Source of the DNA: Kingdonia uniflora
Taxonomy: Eukaryota > Streptophyta > Magnoliopsida > Ranunculales > Circaeasteraceae
Length of the DNA: 64,000 nucleotides
Direction of reading: 5' to 3'
Assembly: GCA_014058105.1 (NCBI GenBank)
Contig: JACGCM010002331.1
Location: 1-64,000, forward strand
Below the pieces are notes generated by a model that was not told the origin of the DNA, searched no databases, and saw only the letters and a list, made by a program, of their open reading frames with translations. This document shows, in pieces, positions 44,760 through 57,765 of the stretch (position 1 is its first letter; every line of letters starts with the position of its first letter). The translations under genes and the position numbers were made by a program.

Positions 44760-46430
44760 AACCCAAACATAGGTTGGAGACTATTTATTGATGACTCATC
44801 TGACTAGAATGGTTCTATCATAGACATTGTGTTGGTCATGCCTTTTAATGATCAACTAGAAAATGCCATCAATCCAAACTTTGAATGCACCAATAATGAA
44901 ACAAAATATGAAGCCTTAATTCATAGTTTATACATGGCCCTCGAGTTGGGCATGCCCAAGCTGGTAGTTTTTACTAATTCACGGCTGGTCCAAAGACATT
45001 ATACTGGAGATAATCAAGTAAATGGTCGAATGGCATAATATGCTAAACTCATCCGTCAATGCATGGATTACTTCCCAGAGTAATCAACGGTCATACATTA
45101 TTCATGAGGTGAAAATAGACACGCTGAAACTCTCGCATACATGGCCGCTATGTTCGATCAATTTGAACCCAAAAAGATCGACATCTAGGTACTCTAACGC
45201 CCAAGTATATATAGAATGGAAGTCAATACCATCAATATTAAAGGTGAGAGTATCGATCCCGAAGACCCAGAGGAAAAATGATCATTGTTGGAAAATTGCC
45301 GTAGATACTCGATACTTAAAGACGAACTACATAGACAAACACCAAATGGGGGTACACCTCAAGTGTATATCCCAGAAAGAAGCAGATCAGAATATAAGAG
45401 GACTACATGAAGGTAATTATGGATCGCATACTGCGGGACGATCTATGGCATTATGCGTAGTCACACAAGGTCTATTTTGGCATAACATGAAAAAGTAAGC
45501 TAAAGATTATGCAAAGTATTGTGATAAATGCTAGAGACACATGCATGACATCAAGAGCCCTTCATAAGATCTCCATTATAGCCAAATATATTGGCCATTT
45601 AAATAATGGGTCATCGATCTAATCAGCCCCTTCACCAAAGCTTCGAGTAAGGGAGAACATGTCCTCGTGGCTACATATTATTTCACAAAGTGGGTTGAAG
45701 TTGTACTATTATACAGAATAAGAGAATAAGAAGTAGTTTTGGTCTTGTGGAAGAATATAATTACAAGATTTGATTTTCCCCACATGATTCGATGTGACAA
45801 CGGTCCATTGTACGTTGGAAACAAGATTATAACATTTTTGAAGAAGTACAACATTATTTTATCTCCCTCCCCTCCTTACTACCCACAAGGCAATAGCCAG
45901 GTCGAAGCTATAAAAAAAACTATAGTCGATAGCCTTAAGAAGCGTGTCGACGATACAAAGGAGCGATGGGTAGAAGAGCTGCAATATGTCATATTGACCT
46001 ATCGCATAACACCAAGAAAAACTACGAGTTATACTTCATTCGTCCTTGTATAGGGAATAAATGCGATTCTACCAACTCAATTCAAAGTTCCTACAAGAGA
46101 CCCCAACCTCCCAGATGAAGAAAATGAATTCCAACTCGGCTGTAACATGCCTCAGATTGACAAAAGTTGGGACAGAGCCGTAATTAACCTTGGTTGATAC
46201 CATAACTCACTGATGAAGTCATACAACAAAAGGGTTAGTCCCAGATCTTTTGTAATTGGAGTCTTGGTCCTTCGACAAGTTACCATATCCTAAACACGGC
46301 AATGCTTACAAACTGGCCAAATCTTGAGAAAGAACATACGTCGTCTATAACAAAACAACCAAAGGATCCTATTATTTAATGGTCGAAGACGAAGAACCTC
46401 TGTCAAAAACAAGTGTAGATACTTTCCATG
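44760..46430 (+). pseudogene. Element E pol: second RNase H and integrase
   Basis: The archaeal-type RNase H shows NNETKYEALIHSLYMALELG and VVFTNSRLVQRHYTGD at 44829-45038. The integrase zinc domain reads LHEGNYGSHTAGRS, LFWHNMKK, and YCDKC at about 45520. The core keeps W.IDLISPF, IRCDNGPLY and QVEAIKKTIVD. The frame 45739-46053 is the longest open part. The C-terminus (MKSYNKRVSPRSF) fades out near 46430. Confidence 0.83.
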
Positions 46431-46509
46431 GTTGTAACCACATAATTTTGCATCAATATAAAGATCATTTTAAGCCATTTTCATTTCGCGTGCTTCATAA
46501 ATAATACTC

Positions 46510-46975
46510 AATACACCTTTTGATTTGGGAAAACCTAAGTATCAAGTCAAATATTTTACCAGAATGATACCTGGGGGCGACCTTAAAGCTTTTCAAAGTT
46601 TATTGATTTGGGCAAACCGATGTGGCATGAATAATCGAAAGATTAAACAATTGGCGGTCACCTCGGAGCTGACCACGTTTGGTTTCATTTAGTTTCAAAC
46701 CCACAGATGGAAATACGTACCTGGGGGCGACCTCAAAATTTTTCAAAGTTCCTTAATTTTGGGCAAACCCAAGTGACATGAATAATCGAAAGATTAAACA
46801 CTTGGGGGCGACCTAGGAGCCGAATACATTTTGTTTCATTTAGGTTCAAACCCACGAATAGAAATACTCAGGGACGACCACGAAGTCTCATGAACTTTTT
46901 GATTTCGACAAACCTTAGTATCATGTCAAACCTTTGACCTGACTAATACTTTGGGGTGATTGATGTGTCTTAAAA
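46510..46975. repeat. Tandem repeats of element E, left block (about 150-bp units)
   Basis: ataatcgaaagattaaac recurs at 46631 and 46782 (151 bp apart), and acctgggggcgacctcaaaat-type cores recur. Sequence cores (gatactcgggggcgacc-like, gggcaaacc) are shared with the repeats of A and C. The block is interrupted at about 46975. Confidence 0.75.
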
Positions 46976-48225
46976 ATTTACTCACAAGTGCATGATTCGT
47001 TTGAAACGTGCATAGGGCAAGGGAGGTTGAACCCATAAGGATTGCAAATTTCATTATCATTCTAGTATGGTTTTCATATTACAAGTAATTATCTAAACAA
47101 AGTCTCTTAATAACAAAGGTTTTAATTCTAATAATAAAAAGATAAGGGACATGGAATTCACCACCATTAACATATATAATTAAGGATATAATCATGGAAT
47201 GCTCAATACGAATAACGAGCTTTAGTGACCTTGATGTTGATTTGCTTTACCTTTTTAAAATGTAGATTTGTTTAAAACATCAATTGTAAATTAAGTATGT
47301 ATGGAAAACCTATAGTATCAAAGTACTTAAACTAAGCATACTATTTTAATCAATATCATACCTTAAATAACTAAAAATTAATAAACATAATTGTGGTTAA
47401 GATCCCAAACAAGTTTAACTAGTTTACAAAATATATTCCATAAATCCTTTTATAAACAAAGCATGAGATATTAATATAAACTCTAGCAAATCTAGAAGGT
47501 TAAACATAAGAAATACATATTTCAACACCATCCATGTTAATTACCTTAACTAAATATATACTAATTGTGGCTTCATCTCGCCCTTAGTGAGGTTTAGCCA
47601 AGCATGTTAAGATCAAGAATGCATCTAAGAGAGAATATAGATTCCATTAATATCTTGATAATTAAACACTTACATATAAAATGATGCTCTCCACTTTGGC
47701 TCTAAAATAATCAACGATTATTAAACTCTAAGTGAACTCTAATTATAAAACATCTTCCTATAATTTATTTCCTCTCCTAAAGATTGATGTTCTCTCCTCT
47801 ACAAGCATCCTTATGCTCTTCTCTCTCTCCCCCCCCCCCCCCCCCCTTTCAACATAACATATACCACCCTTTTAGAAGGGAAGGGTAAGGCATCAAAAGT
47901 CATATACAAATGTGAAAACATTCCAAATAGTAAGGCCACAAGTAGTATTTAATGCATATATCAATTTTTCAAGTATTATGGCCTTTGAATTCTTCTTTGA
48001 TTTCCAATAAATTTGGCCAATGAAAAATGCATGTCTTCAAATCCATCCGACCCCACATCACTATTGGAAATAGTTTAACACGTCGTTTGTAAGCCGTAAT
48101 GCACTTTAATTATGATAAACCTGCATTTATCATAAATAGCCTTTAGTTATTACAAAATAAGTAAAATATCGACTTAACTAAATATAAATCAAAGGGTAAT
48201 ATGGTCAATATTTCATGCCCATGAG
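46976..48225. mobile_element. 1.25-kb non-coding insertion in the element E repeat block
   Basis: AT-rich sequence starting ttgatgtgtcttaaaaattt breaks a repeat unit that resumes at about 48226 (gcgacttcatagtttttcaa). No open frame over 60 codons. It contains an 18-base C run (47829-47846) after a CT-rich stretch. Openings of the type aaaatttactcacaagtgca are, as I recall, common in dispersed plant repeats. No terminal repeats were found; class unknown. Confidence 0.55.
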
Positions 48226-48350
48226 CGACTTCATAGTTTTTCAAAATTCCTTGATGTGGGCAAACCCAAGCATCATGAATAATCGGGTAGTTTAAACACT
48301 TAGGAGGCGACCTCATAGCAAATTTCGAAGGTAACTAATGGTTTCAATAT
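48226..48350. repeat. Tandem repeats of element E, right remnant
   Basis: One unit with gtgggcaaacccaagcatca, atgaataatcgg and ggaggcgacctcatagc, continuing the 46510-46975 array after the insertion. Confidence 0.7.
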
Positions 48351-48522
48351 GATATATTAGTATTCTAGCAGATACATGTTCAAATATATGGACATGCAAG
48401 AAGACACACATTATAGAATGAACAATCATAATACAAGTCCAAAGTATCTACCAGCCACCAACCACAAAAACGAAAGTACCAATAACTATAGCAACAATTA
48501 CAAGTCCAAAACCTATCAATTA

Positions 48523-51215
48523 TTTCATGAGGAGAGATTGATAAAATCTACTACACTGGTTTCGACCATGTTGGTCTCTTTGTTCACATCTGCCTCAAGA
48601 GCGGGAGATTGAGGCTTGATAATAAACTTCACGTTCAAAGGACTATGCACCATTAGTAGAGACTGGGTCACATACTCATAGGAGTATTAAGGGAAAAGCA
48701 CTCGTAGGTCTCAGGATCATAGACAAGATCATCGATGAATTACTTCAGTAAAGTTGTGAAATTGCATTCTCGCTCGAAGTCTGCTTGAAACCTCGCATAA
48801 TTTTCCCTCAGCTTACCTTCGAGCTTGATGATCTTCATCACAAGTTGCTCGACTGTAGACAGTTTCTACTTTGAGGTATCCATTCAAACCTGGGGAATCT
48901 GGCATTCCATCTCTGACACGCATGTCTCCAACGAGAAGATGGTCCCCTTCACCACATCCACATACTCAAAGATATATTTGACCCATTGTTTTAAAATCTT
49001 CTTAGCATTCTGAAAATACATAACACAGGTTATGACATGGCAAAGTTAACAATTAGAAGATGGATACAGGAGCAAATCAAACAAAATACGTTCAGTCATA
49101 AAGGTTATATTTTCTTGTCTTAGTGATGCCTCGAATCGATGACCGACTTCCTTCGAATTCGTCATACAGAGATGCACCAACGACTCAATAGTGGCTCGAG
49201 CAACATTATCTTTTTCAGCCGCTAGCAGAACAACTTCACTCACATCCTCCACCTATTTCCACGACCACTTTAAGGATGACTGCCCAGAAGCTCTAGTACT
49301 CAAACCTTCACCTAGAATCTTACCTTTACCTTTCTGCGAAACCCTTGAAAAATCTTTCTGTCTTGAGGCCTTCTTAGCTACTGGGGGTGCAATACCCGAG
49401 CCTGGGTTAATCTGCTAAGTCTAGAGAACATATGCGCTTTATGGCCTCAAAAGATTGTTGTAGTCCAGGTCACTCGAACCTTATTGAAGATTTAAACATT
49501 TTCTTATTTTATACGGTCCTAAAGAGCTCGAGGGACCTTTGAGAAGGATGTATGTCTTCTTCCTCCTTCTCCATAACAGCTTCAACCTTCAGAAGATCAC
49601 GTTAATATGATCATAATCCTCATCGATCAAATTTTCTAGATGGTTTCGAGAACTATCGGGAAGTCCACTTTGAGGCACTGCAAACAAAAGGGCAAAGTTA
49701 AAAATATATCCGAAGAAAAATACTTCACAAAATATCTAAAGCGAATCGAAAACACCAACCATGATTATAAACCCTATTTCTTTGTGCGAGCTTCTCTTTA
49801 CTATCGAGGTGTTTGTAATTCCCAAGAACAACTACTATATCAGTATCCCACCCTTGGCTTGTCGAGCACAAATAGAATAACCAGGGTTTGTCAGGGTGAC
49901 TCTAAATGTTATATGTTTTACCCTTCGGGTTGCTTTTCTTCGAGTAGAAAGCTACAATATCCCCACACCCCACTAAGGGCCTACCTTCGGCTAACATCTC
50001 TTCATTTAAGGCCCCAATGATTTTCATCATCTCATTGATGTTGCCATTCATTTGGAAAGGGTCACATCCCAGAAATTTTACATCCTACTTGACCAGACTC
50101 CAAAGGTGGAGCAACAGACCTAGCTTAATTTGCCCTTGAAACGCCATTATTTTATTCACGGGCGGATCCACGATGGAAAACTATGAGCCACAGGGCACTA
50201 AGTAGAGGCCTTAACCAACAAGACTATACTTTTTCAAAAACCTACCAAGAGTTTTTTGCTCCTGAGCATCGACCTCCTCAAACCTTATACTATTGTCCTC
50301 GGTATCTTCATCACCTACTTCCCCTTCGCCTCCCTTATATTCCCACTTCCTTCATTTACCCCACTTTCTCAATTCTCCCCTTGTCAGTAACTAGGTTATT
50401 CACACCCGTTTCATCCTTACCTTCCTCTTCATCTCTTTCCCCAGCCACTCAAGCTATTATCCATTTTTGTCTTACAGAGGTAATGTTAGATTCAATAATC
50501 GCTTGAAGTACTGCATCAGCGACCCACAATGCCTCAATATAGCTACAACTCACTTCCATCGACCAAAATTATACAACCTATTCAATACATCTTCGACCTA
50601 ATCTATTAGCCTCATGGTTGACTCTTGAGTGTACATATATTACCCTACAAAAGAAAGAGGGAACCAGTTAGCCCGGTACATTTGAGTTGAAACCCCTCAT
50701 TAACTCTAAATTTGAGCATTTTCTAGGAAACATGCGACCACAACCTTCTCACCCGGTCACACCCCGCAGCATAGCTCAAGTGTTTACCTTTGGGTATATC
50801 CTAAACTAAACCCGAAGGAATTACATCAATTAAAATCCCCTATCTATCCTAAGATCACCCAAAAACCATTCGATGGCAATATCCATAACACAACTTCCAG
50901 AATAAGGCTCATAGTCGACCTTTTGCTGCATCTACCCAGTTACATACACTATATCTACTCTCAGGCTACAAAAGCCACCAATAATGGCGACCACCAAGCT
51001 TTTACAAACTAATTCTAACAAAACAATATGAAAAATAGAAAATAAACGAGCATAGAGCAAGTAGAAGCTAATAACAAGTGGGACGTACCTTGGCAAGGTG
51101 TTTTTAGGCGCTCTCCGGTAATAATAGGATGTGAGGAATGATTTGTGGAAGTCCTTCTCTTTATTCCTCACACAGAATTTCAACAGTTACTTTAAAATAT
51201 ATATTTTTTCTCTCC
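48523..51215 (-). pseudogene. Element E large antisense gene (aORF1)
   Basis: The most decayed of the three alignable aORF1 copies. On the minus strand, exon 2 equivalents at about 49780-50640 give FQGQIKLGL, DPFQMNGNINEMMKI, FYSKKSNPK, SHPDKPWLF, matching FRGQIRQGM, APCQMNGNFYGMMRV, FYSKKANKK and HADKPWLF of element A. The exon 3 end reads VEDVSEVVLLAAEKDNVARA at 49046-49252, and exon 4 includes FIDDLVYDPETYECF at about 48700, ending near 48523. An upstream donor-like aggtac (about 51085) and TATA-like CATATAAG (about 51223) fit the A/C plan. Many stops. Confidence 0.65.
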
Positions 51216-51289
51216 CTCCCATCTTATATGTACAAAACGTAAACTGTATCGGTTTCCACAACTGCCATCATTACACTCACTAACCCCAC

Positions 51290-52496
51290 TCTCTCTCTTT
51301 CTCACCTCTCTACTTCCCCTCAATAATTCTAACAGACCATCCCTTATAAATTTTGAATGCCTCTCTAATCGCTTTAACCCCCTTACAATCCTAGCTTAAC
51401 TCATCAATTTTTTCTTTGAATTCTTCAAATCAAGTAAGCAAACATCCTCGTCGACACAATCACCCTCAATTTCTTGAATAACACCATCACCTCTATCAAC
51501 CTCTCGAATAATTTTTTTACTAATAAGACAAATTCTTCAGAGATTCCTCACATCCTAACCACAATCTTATCAAAGCCCAATCCTACAATCTCTTCAAGTT
51601 CTTCTCTGATTTACTCTCTCTTCCAGCAATCTTGAAAACTCGTAAGTTCTTAAACCCTAATTTTTGAATTGTCCTTACTCTCAATTGTAATTTAATTTTA
51701 ATTTTTGAGAAAATTAACATATGATTTGTGGATTAATTAGATTTGTTTCTTTGAAATCAAAATTCTTTGGGTGAAATTTGTGAAATTAGTATTTGGTTTT
51801 TGGTTAATATTTCATTTGGGTGAAATTGGATTATTAGATTTTACCTCTGAACTGAAGTCATTGAGATATTTAAATTGAACTGCTAGAAGATTCTCCTTTG
51901 AATTAGGGTTTTGAACAAAGTATAAAATTACCATGATCTCTTTTTAATATTGATTTGTAATCCTCTCAATGACTTCAGTTCAGAAGATCCGTCGAGTCTT
52001 TTTCCAATGCTTGTCCCCTGAGTTTGAATCTTCTAGAGTTTCGTTATCGCGAGGGAGTCCACCTGAACTTACAGAGTTTGAATCTTCTAGAGTTTGAATC
52101 TTGAAAACTCGTGCCAAGTAAACCAAGACTGCGATTGTTGCAAGTCTCGGGGCAAGCTAATACTCATATTAAGAGAAATCAGATGTAGCTTAGCCCTATA
52201 GGGATAGCTGGGATCTTATAGACTAAGAAATAAATCATGACTCCAAATGTGAAATAGAAGCTGATTGGGGTCTTTAAGAGTTCTATAAACGCTCCATTTT
52301 AGGATCCTATTTGAGTGGCTCTTAGTTAAGACTGGTTGTATAGTTACTTTAATCTACTTATGTGGTATGTCTTTTCTTTTGTGCCTTGCTATGGAGCCCT
52401 GAAAAAGTCAAATGACAGTGCTCTTTTCTTAGTTAATAACGGATATAATACTCGTCTTTTTCTCTAAAAAAACTCAAGCAATTGAAGGATAGATTC
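51290..52496. other. Spacer upstream of the invertase pseudogene, nothing recognised
   Basis: CT-rich on the left (51290-51660), AT-rich after that. A possible element E remnant on the left cannot be aligned by eye. A 19-base repeat gagtttgaatcttctagag occurs at about 52020 and 52075. No gene seen. Confidence 0.45.
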
Positions 52497-54160
52497 ATGG
52501 AGAATTCAAATGCTTTGCTAGTTTGCTTGTACTCTTTTCTTGTTTTTAGTTATGAAGTTGGAGTTGGAGTTGGAGCATCTCGCCAGATATATAGAAATCT
52601 TGAATCTATGCAGTGAACTCCAATACAAAAACAATCTTATAAAACTGGTTATCATTTCCATCCACCAAAAAATTTGATCATACCGTTTGATGAAAACGGG
52701 TATTGGTTGGGCTTTACAGCTATTCTTCCAGGGACTAATCCTGGAATAATGTATACCGACATTGATCTATAAAACTGTTAAGTACAAAATATAGCCTTAC
52801 CCAAGAACTTATCTGATCTGTTCCTTCGAAAATGGATTAAACCACCTCAAAATCCTTTAATGGTTCCTACTAAAATGAACTGAATTAATGCGAGTTCATT
52901 TAGGGACCCGAGGACTGCATGGAAAGTCCCGGACGGGAGATGGAGATTGATCATCGGGAACAAAGTAAGGTGTCGAGGAAGAGTAATTTTTTTATAGAAA
53001 TTAGGATTTTTTTCATTGGGTCAAATCACAGCACCCTCTCCATTCAATGAAAGATACTAGAATGCGGGAGTGTCCAAATTTCTCCCCTGTATCTATTATT
53101 AGTAAACTCGAACTAGATACTTCTGTGATTAGTCTTAGTGTTAAACATGAACTTAAGGTAAGCTTGACTGATACTAAGCATGAATGCTATACAATAGGTA
53201 CATATTACCATGTTAAAGGTAAGTATATTCCTCACTTTGGATCCATGGACAACAATTCGGGGTTGAGATACGATTACGGAAAGTTTTATGCTTCAAAGAC
53301 TTACTTTGATAGTGATAAAAGCTGGCGAATATTGTGGGGTTGGATTAATGAGTCTTGTTACCCTTGATAGGAAGAAAGGGTGGTCTGGCGTTCAGGCAAT
53401 ACCTCGGGAAATTTGGTTCGATAAAAGAAGACGTCAACTAGTTCAATGACCCTTTGTAAAAATCAAAAAATTACGTAAAAGGAGTCCATTTGCCAAGTAC
53501 AAAGCTCAAAGGAAGATCAGTAGTTAAAATTTATGGTATAACAGCTAGCCAAGATGATGTAGAGGTCACATTTGATCTGCCAAAATTGGAGAATGCTGAG
53601 ATCTTTGACCCAAGTTGGGTGAACCTAGAATTTCTTTGTAGCTAAAAAGAAGCCTTAAAGAGAGGAACCGTAGGACCATTTGGGTTATTGGCTTTGGCAT
53701 CTAAGGGTTTGAAGGAACAAACTGCAGTTTTTTTAGAATTTTTAAAGATCAGAAAAGCAATAGCTATGTGGTGCTCATGCGCAGTGACCATACCAGATCT
53801 TCCTTGGTGGTACAAGACTTGGATATAAATACATATGGAGCTTTCTTGAATATAAATCCTGCCCATGACAAGCTGTCTTTGAGGACTTTGATAGATCACT
53901 CCATTGTGGAGAGTTTTGGAGAGGAAAGAAAAACATGCATAACATCTAGGGTTTACCCAAAGCTAGCTATTAGAGATAGGGCTCAGCTCCATGTGTTCAA
54001 TAGTGGAACAGAGAGTATCAGAATCACAAGTTTTTGTGCTGGTATGTGGAAAAAGCTACAAGGTATTGAAAGATCAAAAGTGGAGGAGTGGGGATGCAAC
54101 AGATGGGAGATTGTATCATTTATGAGAAATGTCATTTTTAAACAAATAAATAATTACTAG
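52497..54160 (+). pseudogene. Cell-wall invertase (GH32 beta-fructofuranosidase), probable processed pseudogene
   Basis: The product would split sucrose in the cell wall. ATG at 52497 opens a signal-peptide-like MENSNALLVCLYSFLVFSY, then NLESMQ and YKTGYHFHPPKN. About 55 residues are missing, including WMNDPNG with the catalytic Asp; the text resumes PFDENGYWLGFTAILPG. Later motifs are NASSFRDPRTAW (RDP kept), MRECPNFSPVS (acid/base Glu kept, Trp to Arg before it), RYDYGKFYASKTYFDS, ILWGWINES, GWSGVQAIPREIW, DLPKLENAEIFDPSW, GTVGPFGLLALASKGL, LIDHSIVESFG, RVYPKLAI. Several stops and small frameshifts. Plant invertase genes usually have introns in the C-terminal half; none is seen here. An A-rich tract follows at 54226. 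Motifs are from memory. Confidence 0.85.
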
Positions 54161-54225
54161 TTTATTTATGTTCCTTGTTTAACAATTTTTATAAAACATA
54201 GTTGAAATTCAAGACCATAAACCTA

Positions 54226-54304
54226 GAAAAAAAAAAAAAAACAAAAAAACAAAAAAAGAAAAAGAAAAAAAGAAGGAAGAATGAATGAAAGAAAGAAAGA
54301 AAGA
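54226..54304 (+). repeat. A-rich tract and (gaaa)n repeat after the invertase pseudogene
   Basis: A run of about 15 A, then A-rich sequence with single C or G, grading into gaaagaaagaaaga. It lies about 65 bp after the last coding match. It could be the decayed poly(A) tail of a retroposed cDNA or a simple repeat. Confidence 0.7.
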
Positions 54305-57300
54305 CAGTGCTAGACTTGTTATTACGACTATAATGGGAGTCGTATTTTGTTGTTATTTTTGCTGGTATATCAACTTCCTTTGCTTTAGTTAACAACCAAT
54401 GACTCATTTTACAATTGGTTAATATTATCCTAGACTTTTATGTTACTTTTTTGATGTCAAAATTACTCGGGGTAATTTGAACAGATTATGTGGTCGGTTA
54501 AAGGTATCCCTCTTCTTTATAAATTAGTGCCTTATCATTTCCATGAAGTTTAGTCATGCTTGCTTTCTATGACACTAGTAGTTTAATTTTTACCCCTGTG
54601 GATTTGTCGTGGTATATCCCGCAATGATGGAAGCTAGGAATCAGTAAATCATACCAGTCACACCATGCAAACTACGTAAGGTTGAATTATGAATACAAAG
54701 CAGAAAAGATAATGCTAGGATTTAGAAAATAGTTATAGGCTCTACGACAATATCTTACTTTATGTACAAAGCATTACTCTGTATAAAAAATTTCAAAGTC
54801 GTGGCTCGACCTTTGGCTCCACTCATGGTCTTGATGTTTGTCTCTAAGATAAGATAATTGTTACTGTTAATGTCACCACAAATATTATCAATGTGTTAAG
54901 AAAAGTACCTTTTGACATCAATCTAGATGCTGATATTTATACTTTTTGCTGCATTTATTTGCTCTGAGAGATGCTGCTAGTAGTAACCCTGGTGGTACAA
55001 ATTTACTGCCCGCATGGATTGTTGTGTCCAAATTAGATTGTTGCTCTGTTAGTAGTAGCCACATATTTTTATTAGGTACTGATGTCATACAATTTTTATA
55101 GGTACATTAAATTTGTAAAGAAACATAGGTTAAAGATTTCTTAAACAGGTTCGAAGCAAAACTATATCTTTGGTATGTCTTAAGTATAAAAGCAGTAGTA
55201 TTTCTCTTGTTGCTAGTGTGATATTTGGCTTAGGTGGTTGGCTAAAGTATTTAAAAAACCATGATAGCACTAGTATTTCAGATGTTTACATTTTCTGTGG
55301 ACGTATTTGTCTAAGGGTGCATTTATAATATTTTAGCAATTGAACACCAAGTGTACACCCCTTTTTGAAGAGCATAGGTTCTCATTGCCTTTTATTATAC
55401 CTTCCTCAGTTTTTCCATTTCTAGGTTATAGGTTGAGACATATTGTTGTATGTAGATGCTTGAAAGGGGAACCTATGACGGTGAACTCGTAAATGCAGAA
55501 CGAAGTAGGCAAGTGAGCAGATATACAAACACGCGGAAGGAGCTTTGACAGAGGCTGAGGCTACAACTAGGAAGGTCAGATTCAAATAAGAAAAAGTTAT
55601 ACTTCCTTCTTTAACCTGTATCTGTTTCCCTATATTATGAGGATACTGAAGAAACTTAAAAAATGAAGCACTTTTAGCCCATGACTTTCTTATTGCTGCT
55701 ATACCTTAGATGCATCAGGTGTTTTTGATCTTTCACGCTCTTCAAGTCTAATATACTTCTATATAGCTCACACATCCCTAAAAAATAGATAGAATTTGAA
55801 AGACGTTGTGCGGATCCACCAACCATACCCTCAATAAATGATTTTCAGGTGTGGTTTTTGATTACTAGACAAAAGGTTAACCTGGCGACCTAATTCAGGG
55901 TGTAAACAGACGTAAACTTACATGGAATATAATTCTAGATGACATCTCACCGACTATGAGGTGCCTCCTGCAATGGTCTTCCTGTGAGGAAAATAACAAG
56001 TAGGGAGATGGGGAGCAATAAAATGGATTTTCTTACTTATGAGGTGGAAAAGTTAACTCCCCAAGCTTAATATTATGCTTTTCTCCTCATTTATGTTTCT
56101 CTTCTCAATTAACAGGTCACCTATTTTACTGGCCCGAAAATTAATTAAGTGCTTTTGAAGAGTGGTTTTGTCTAACCATTTTCCTTCTTAAGTATGGAAT
56201 CTATCTCAACAACAATGTGTTTACTCCTGTGAAAAAAATGAGAAAGAAGAAGATTATGATGCCTCCTAGAATGCAAACTAGGAACAGGTCTGTTGCAAAA
56301 CTTAAATAGACTTTATTTATGTTAGACACTGTCTTAATTTGAAACTGTTGGAGTACAGAGAATAAAAAAACTATGTACCATCTGAAATTTTTGATTTGAG
56401 TTCATAGGTTGTCTGTTTTGGTTTTCCCAGAGACTATGTTGGATGTGAGTTCAGTGCTTGTGGTGGTAAAAAAAAGAGTAGTCTGCTTTTGAAATTTGTA
56501 GTCATACATACCTTTTACAAATATACTTAGACTAATTGACGACTTACGCAGTTTTTTGTGTCAGTTATGATTCATGGAGGGTTTACATACCTGAAGCTTA
56601 ATTTTTGTCACAAATATTTAGGCCATGCAAAATTTCTCAAGGTATGCTCTCACTTTGATTTGCAATGTTTTTTCTTGATATAAAAGCTAAACAAATATAC
56701 TTTTCCTTCCAATATTGATAGATAGCATAAACATATTGGTTTTAAGGTGTGATTAACAATGAGAGTATGTTGCGATACCTCTTAAAATTTTCTGAAAAGA
56801 TAAAATCAATTTAAGACAATAAACCCTTATTTGAGACTTCAGATTTAAAGGAAACTTATTGAATTGCCTGTGCCCTGGAATCATAAGTACTCCAAAACTT
56901 CCTTTGCATTTTTGAAATGGTCACCCTTTTTGACTTCTCATTTGTGTTTTCCCAAGCTTTATTATTTTTGAAGCAGTTAAAGTTTTAATTCTCTCATGAC
57001 ACTTATGTTTCTTCAGGATCTTGATAGGTATGTTAGTTTGGTCACCGTTAGAGAATGGAGAAAACTTCTTATCAATATAGATGATATATTTTATGTTTCT
57101 TTAAAATTGTGATAAAAACTCTCCAATTTTTCTTGCTGCCTATTTTATTAACTTACGCGACTTGTTACAAATTCTAAAGTTGGAAATTGTGAAACCGCCT
57201 CTACTTGCCCTGTTGATGATTATATAAGATTCGTTAGAGATGCATTCAATTAAGCGATATGAGATGGATTTAGTCCTGCCATTGATTAATAGAATGAAGA

Positions 57301-57759
57301 ACGCAAGATCAATTGATGATATGCTGGTAATGTAGGAGTAGTTTATTTGTTATGTCTATAAAAGTATTTTAGGATTTTAATTTATACGGATAATTGATTG
57401 ATTTCCATTCATTTTGGACTTCTATACTATTCTCAGGTAAAAGACATGGAGTATAAACAAACACATGAAACTAGGCCTTTGAAAGAAAAAATACAATTGA
57501 TTAGCAAGTCATCATCCTCTTCCTTTTCATTCTTATGTTCTTAGTTTCTTTTACTGTAATTTCAGATGGAATATCTGTACTTGGATGCTTTATGGCCTAT
57601 TTATGAAGGTTCGTAGTTTTTATGAGCCTCTTTTGTTTATAAAGCATTAGCATACTATCTTTATATCAAATTTATTATGGAAGTAAATGCATTTTTGGAG
57701 TAGTTTCAGGCTATGTAGGTACAAATTAGCAATATTATTGGAATTTTATTTTCAAAAAA
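54305..57759. other. AT-rich region with exon-like pieces, gene not identified
   Basis: No long open frame. Splice-framed pieces on the plus strand include KRYEMDLVLPLINRMKNARS-type sequence ending at ctg|gtaatg (57241-57328), a piece after ctcag reading VKDMEYKQTHETRPLKEK (57437-57500), and tttcag|atgg...gaag|gttc (57566-57608; MEYLYLDALWPIYE). They could be exons of one host gene or chance. I do not recognise the protein. Confidence 0.3.
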
Positions 57760-57765
57760 ATAATA

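Larger units (their letters stand above)
42035..51290 (+). mobile_element. Element E: 5'-truncated Tat-type Ty3/gypsy element
   Basis: Starts inside gag (SRAKEYIILQKP, matching SRLKEYIMLHKL of element C), then protease, RT, RNase H, archaeal-type RNase H, integrase, tandem repeats with an insertion, and antisense gene aORF1. No LTR was found at either end. The right edge near 51290 is the last sequence alignable with the aORF1 promoter region of elements A and C (gccatcattac-like). Confidence 0.8.
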
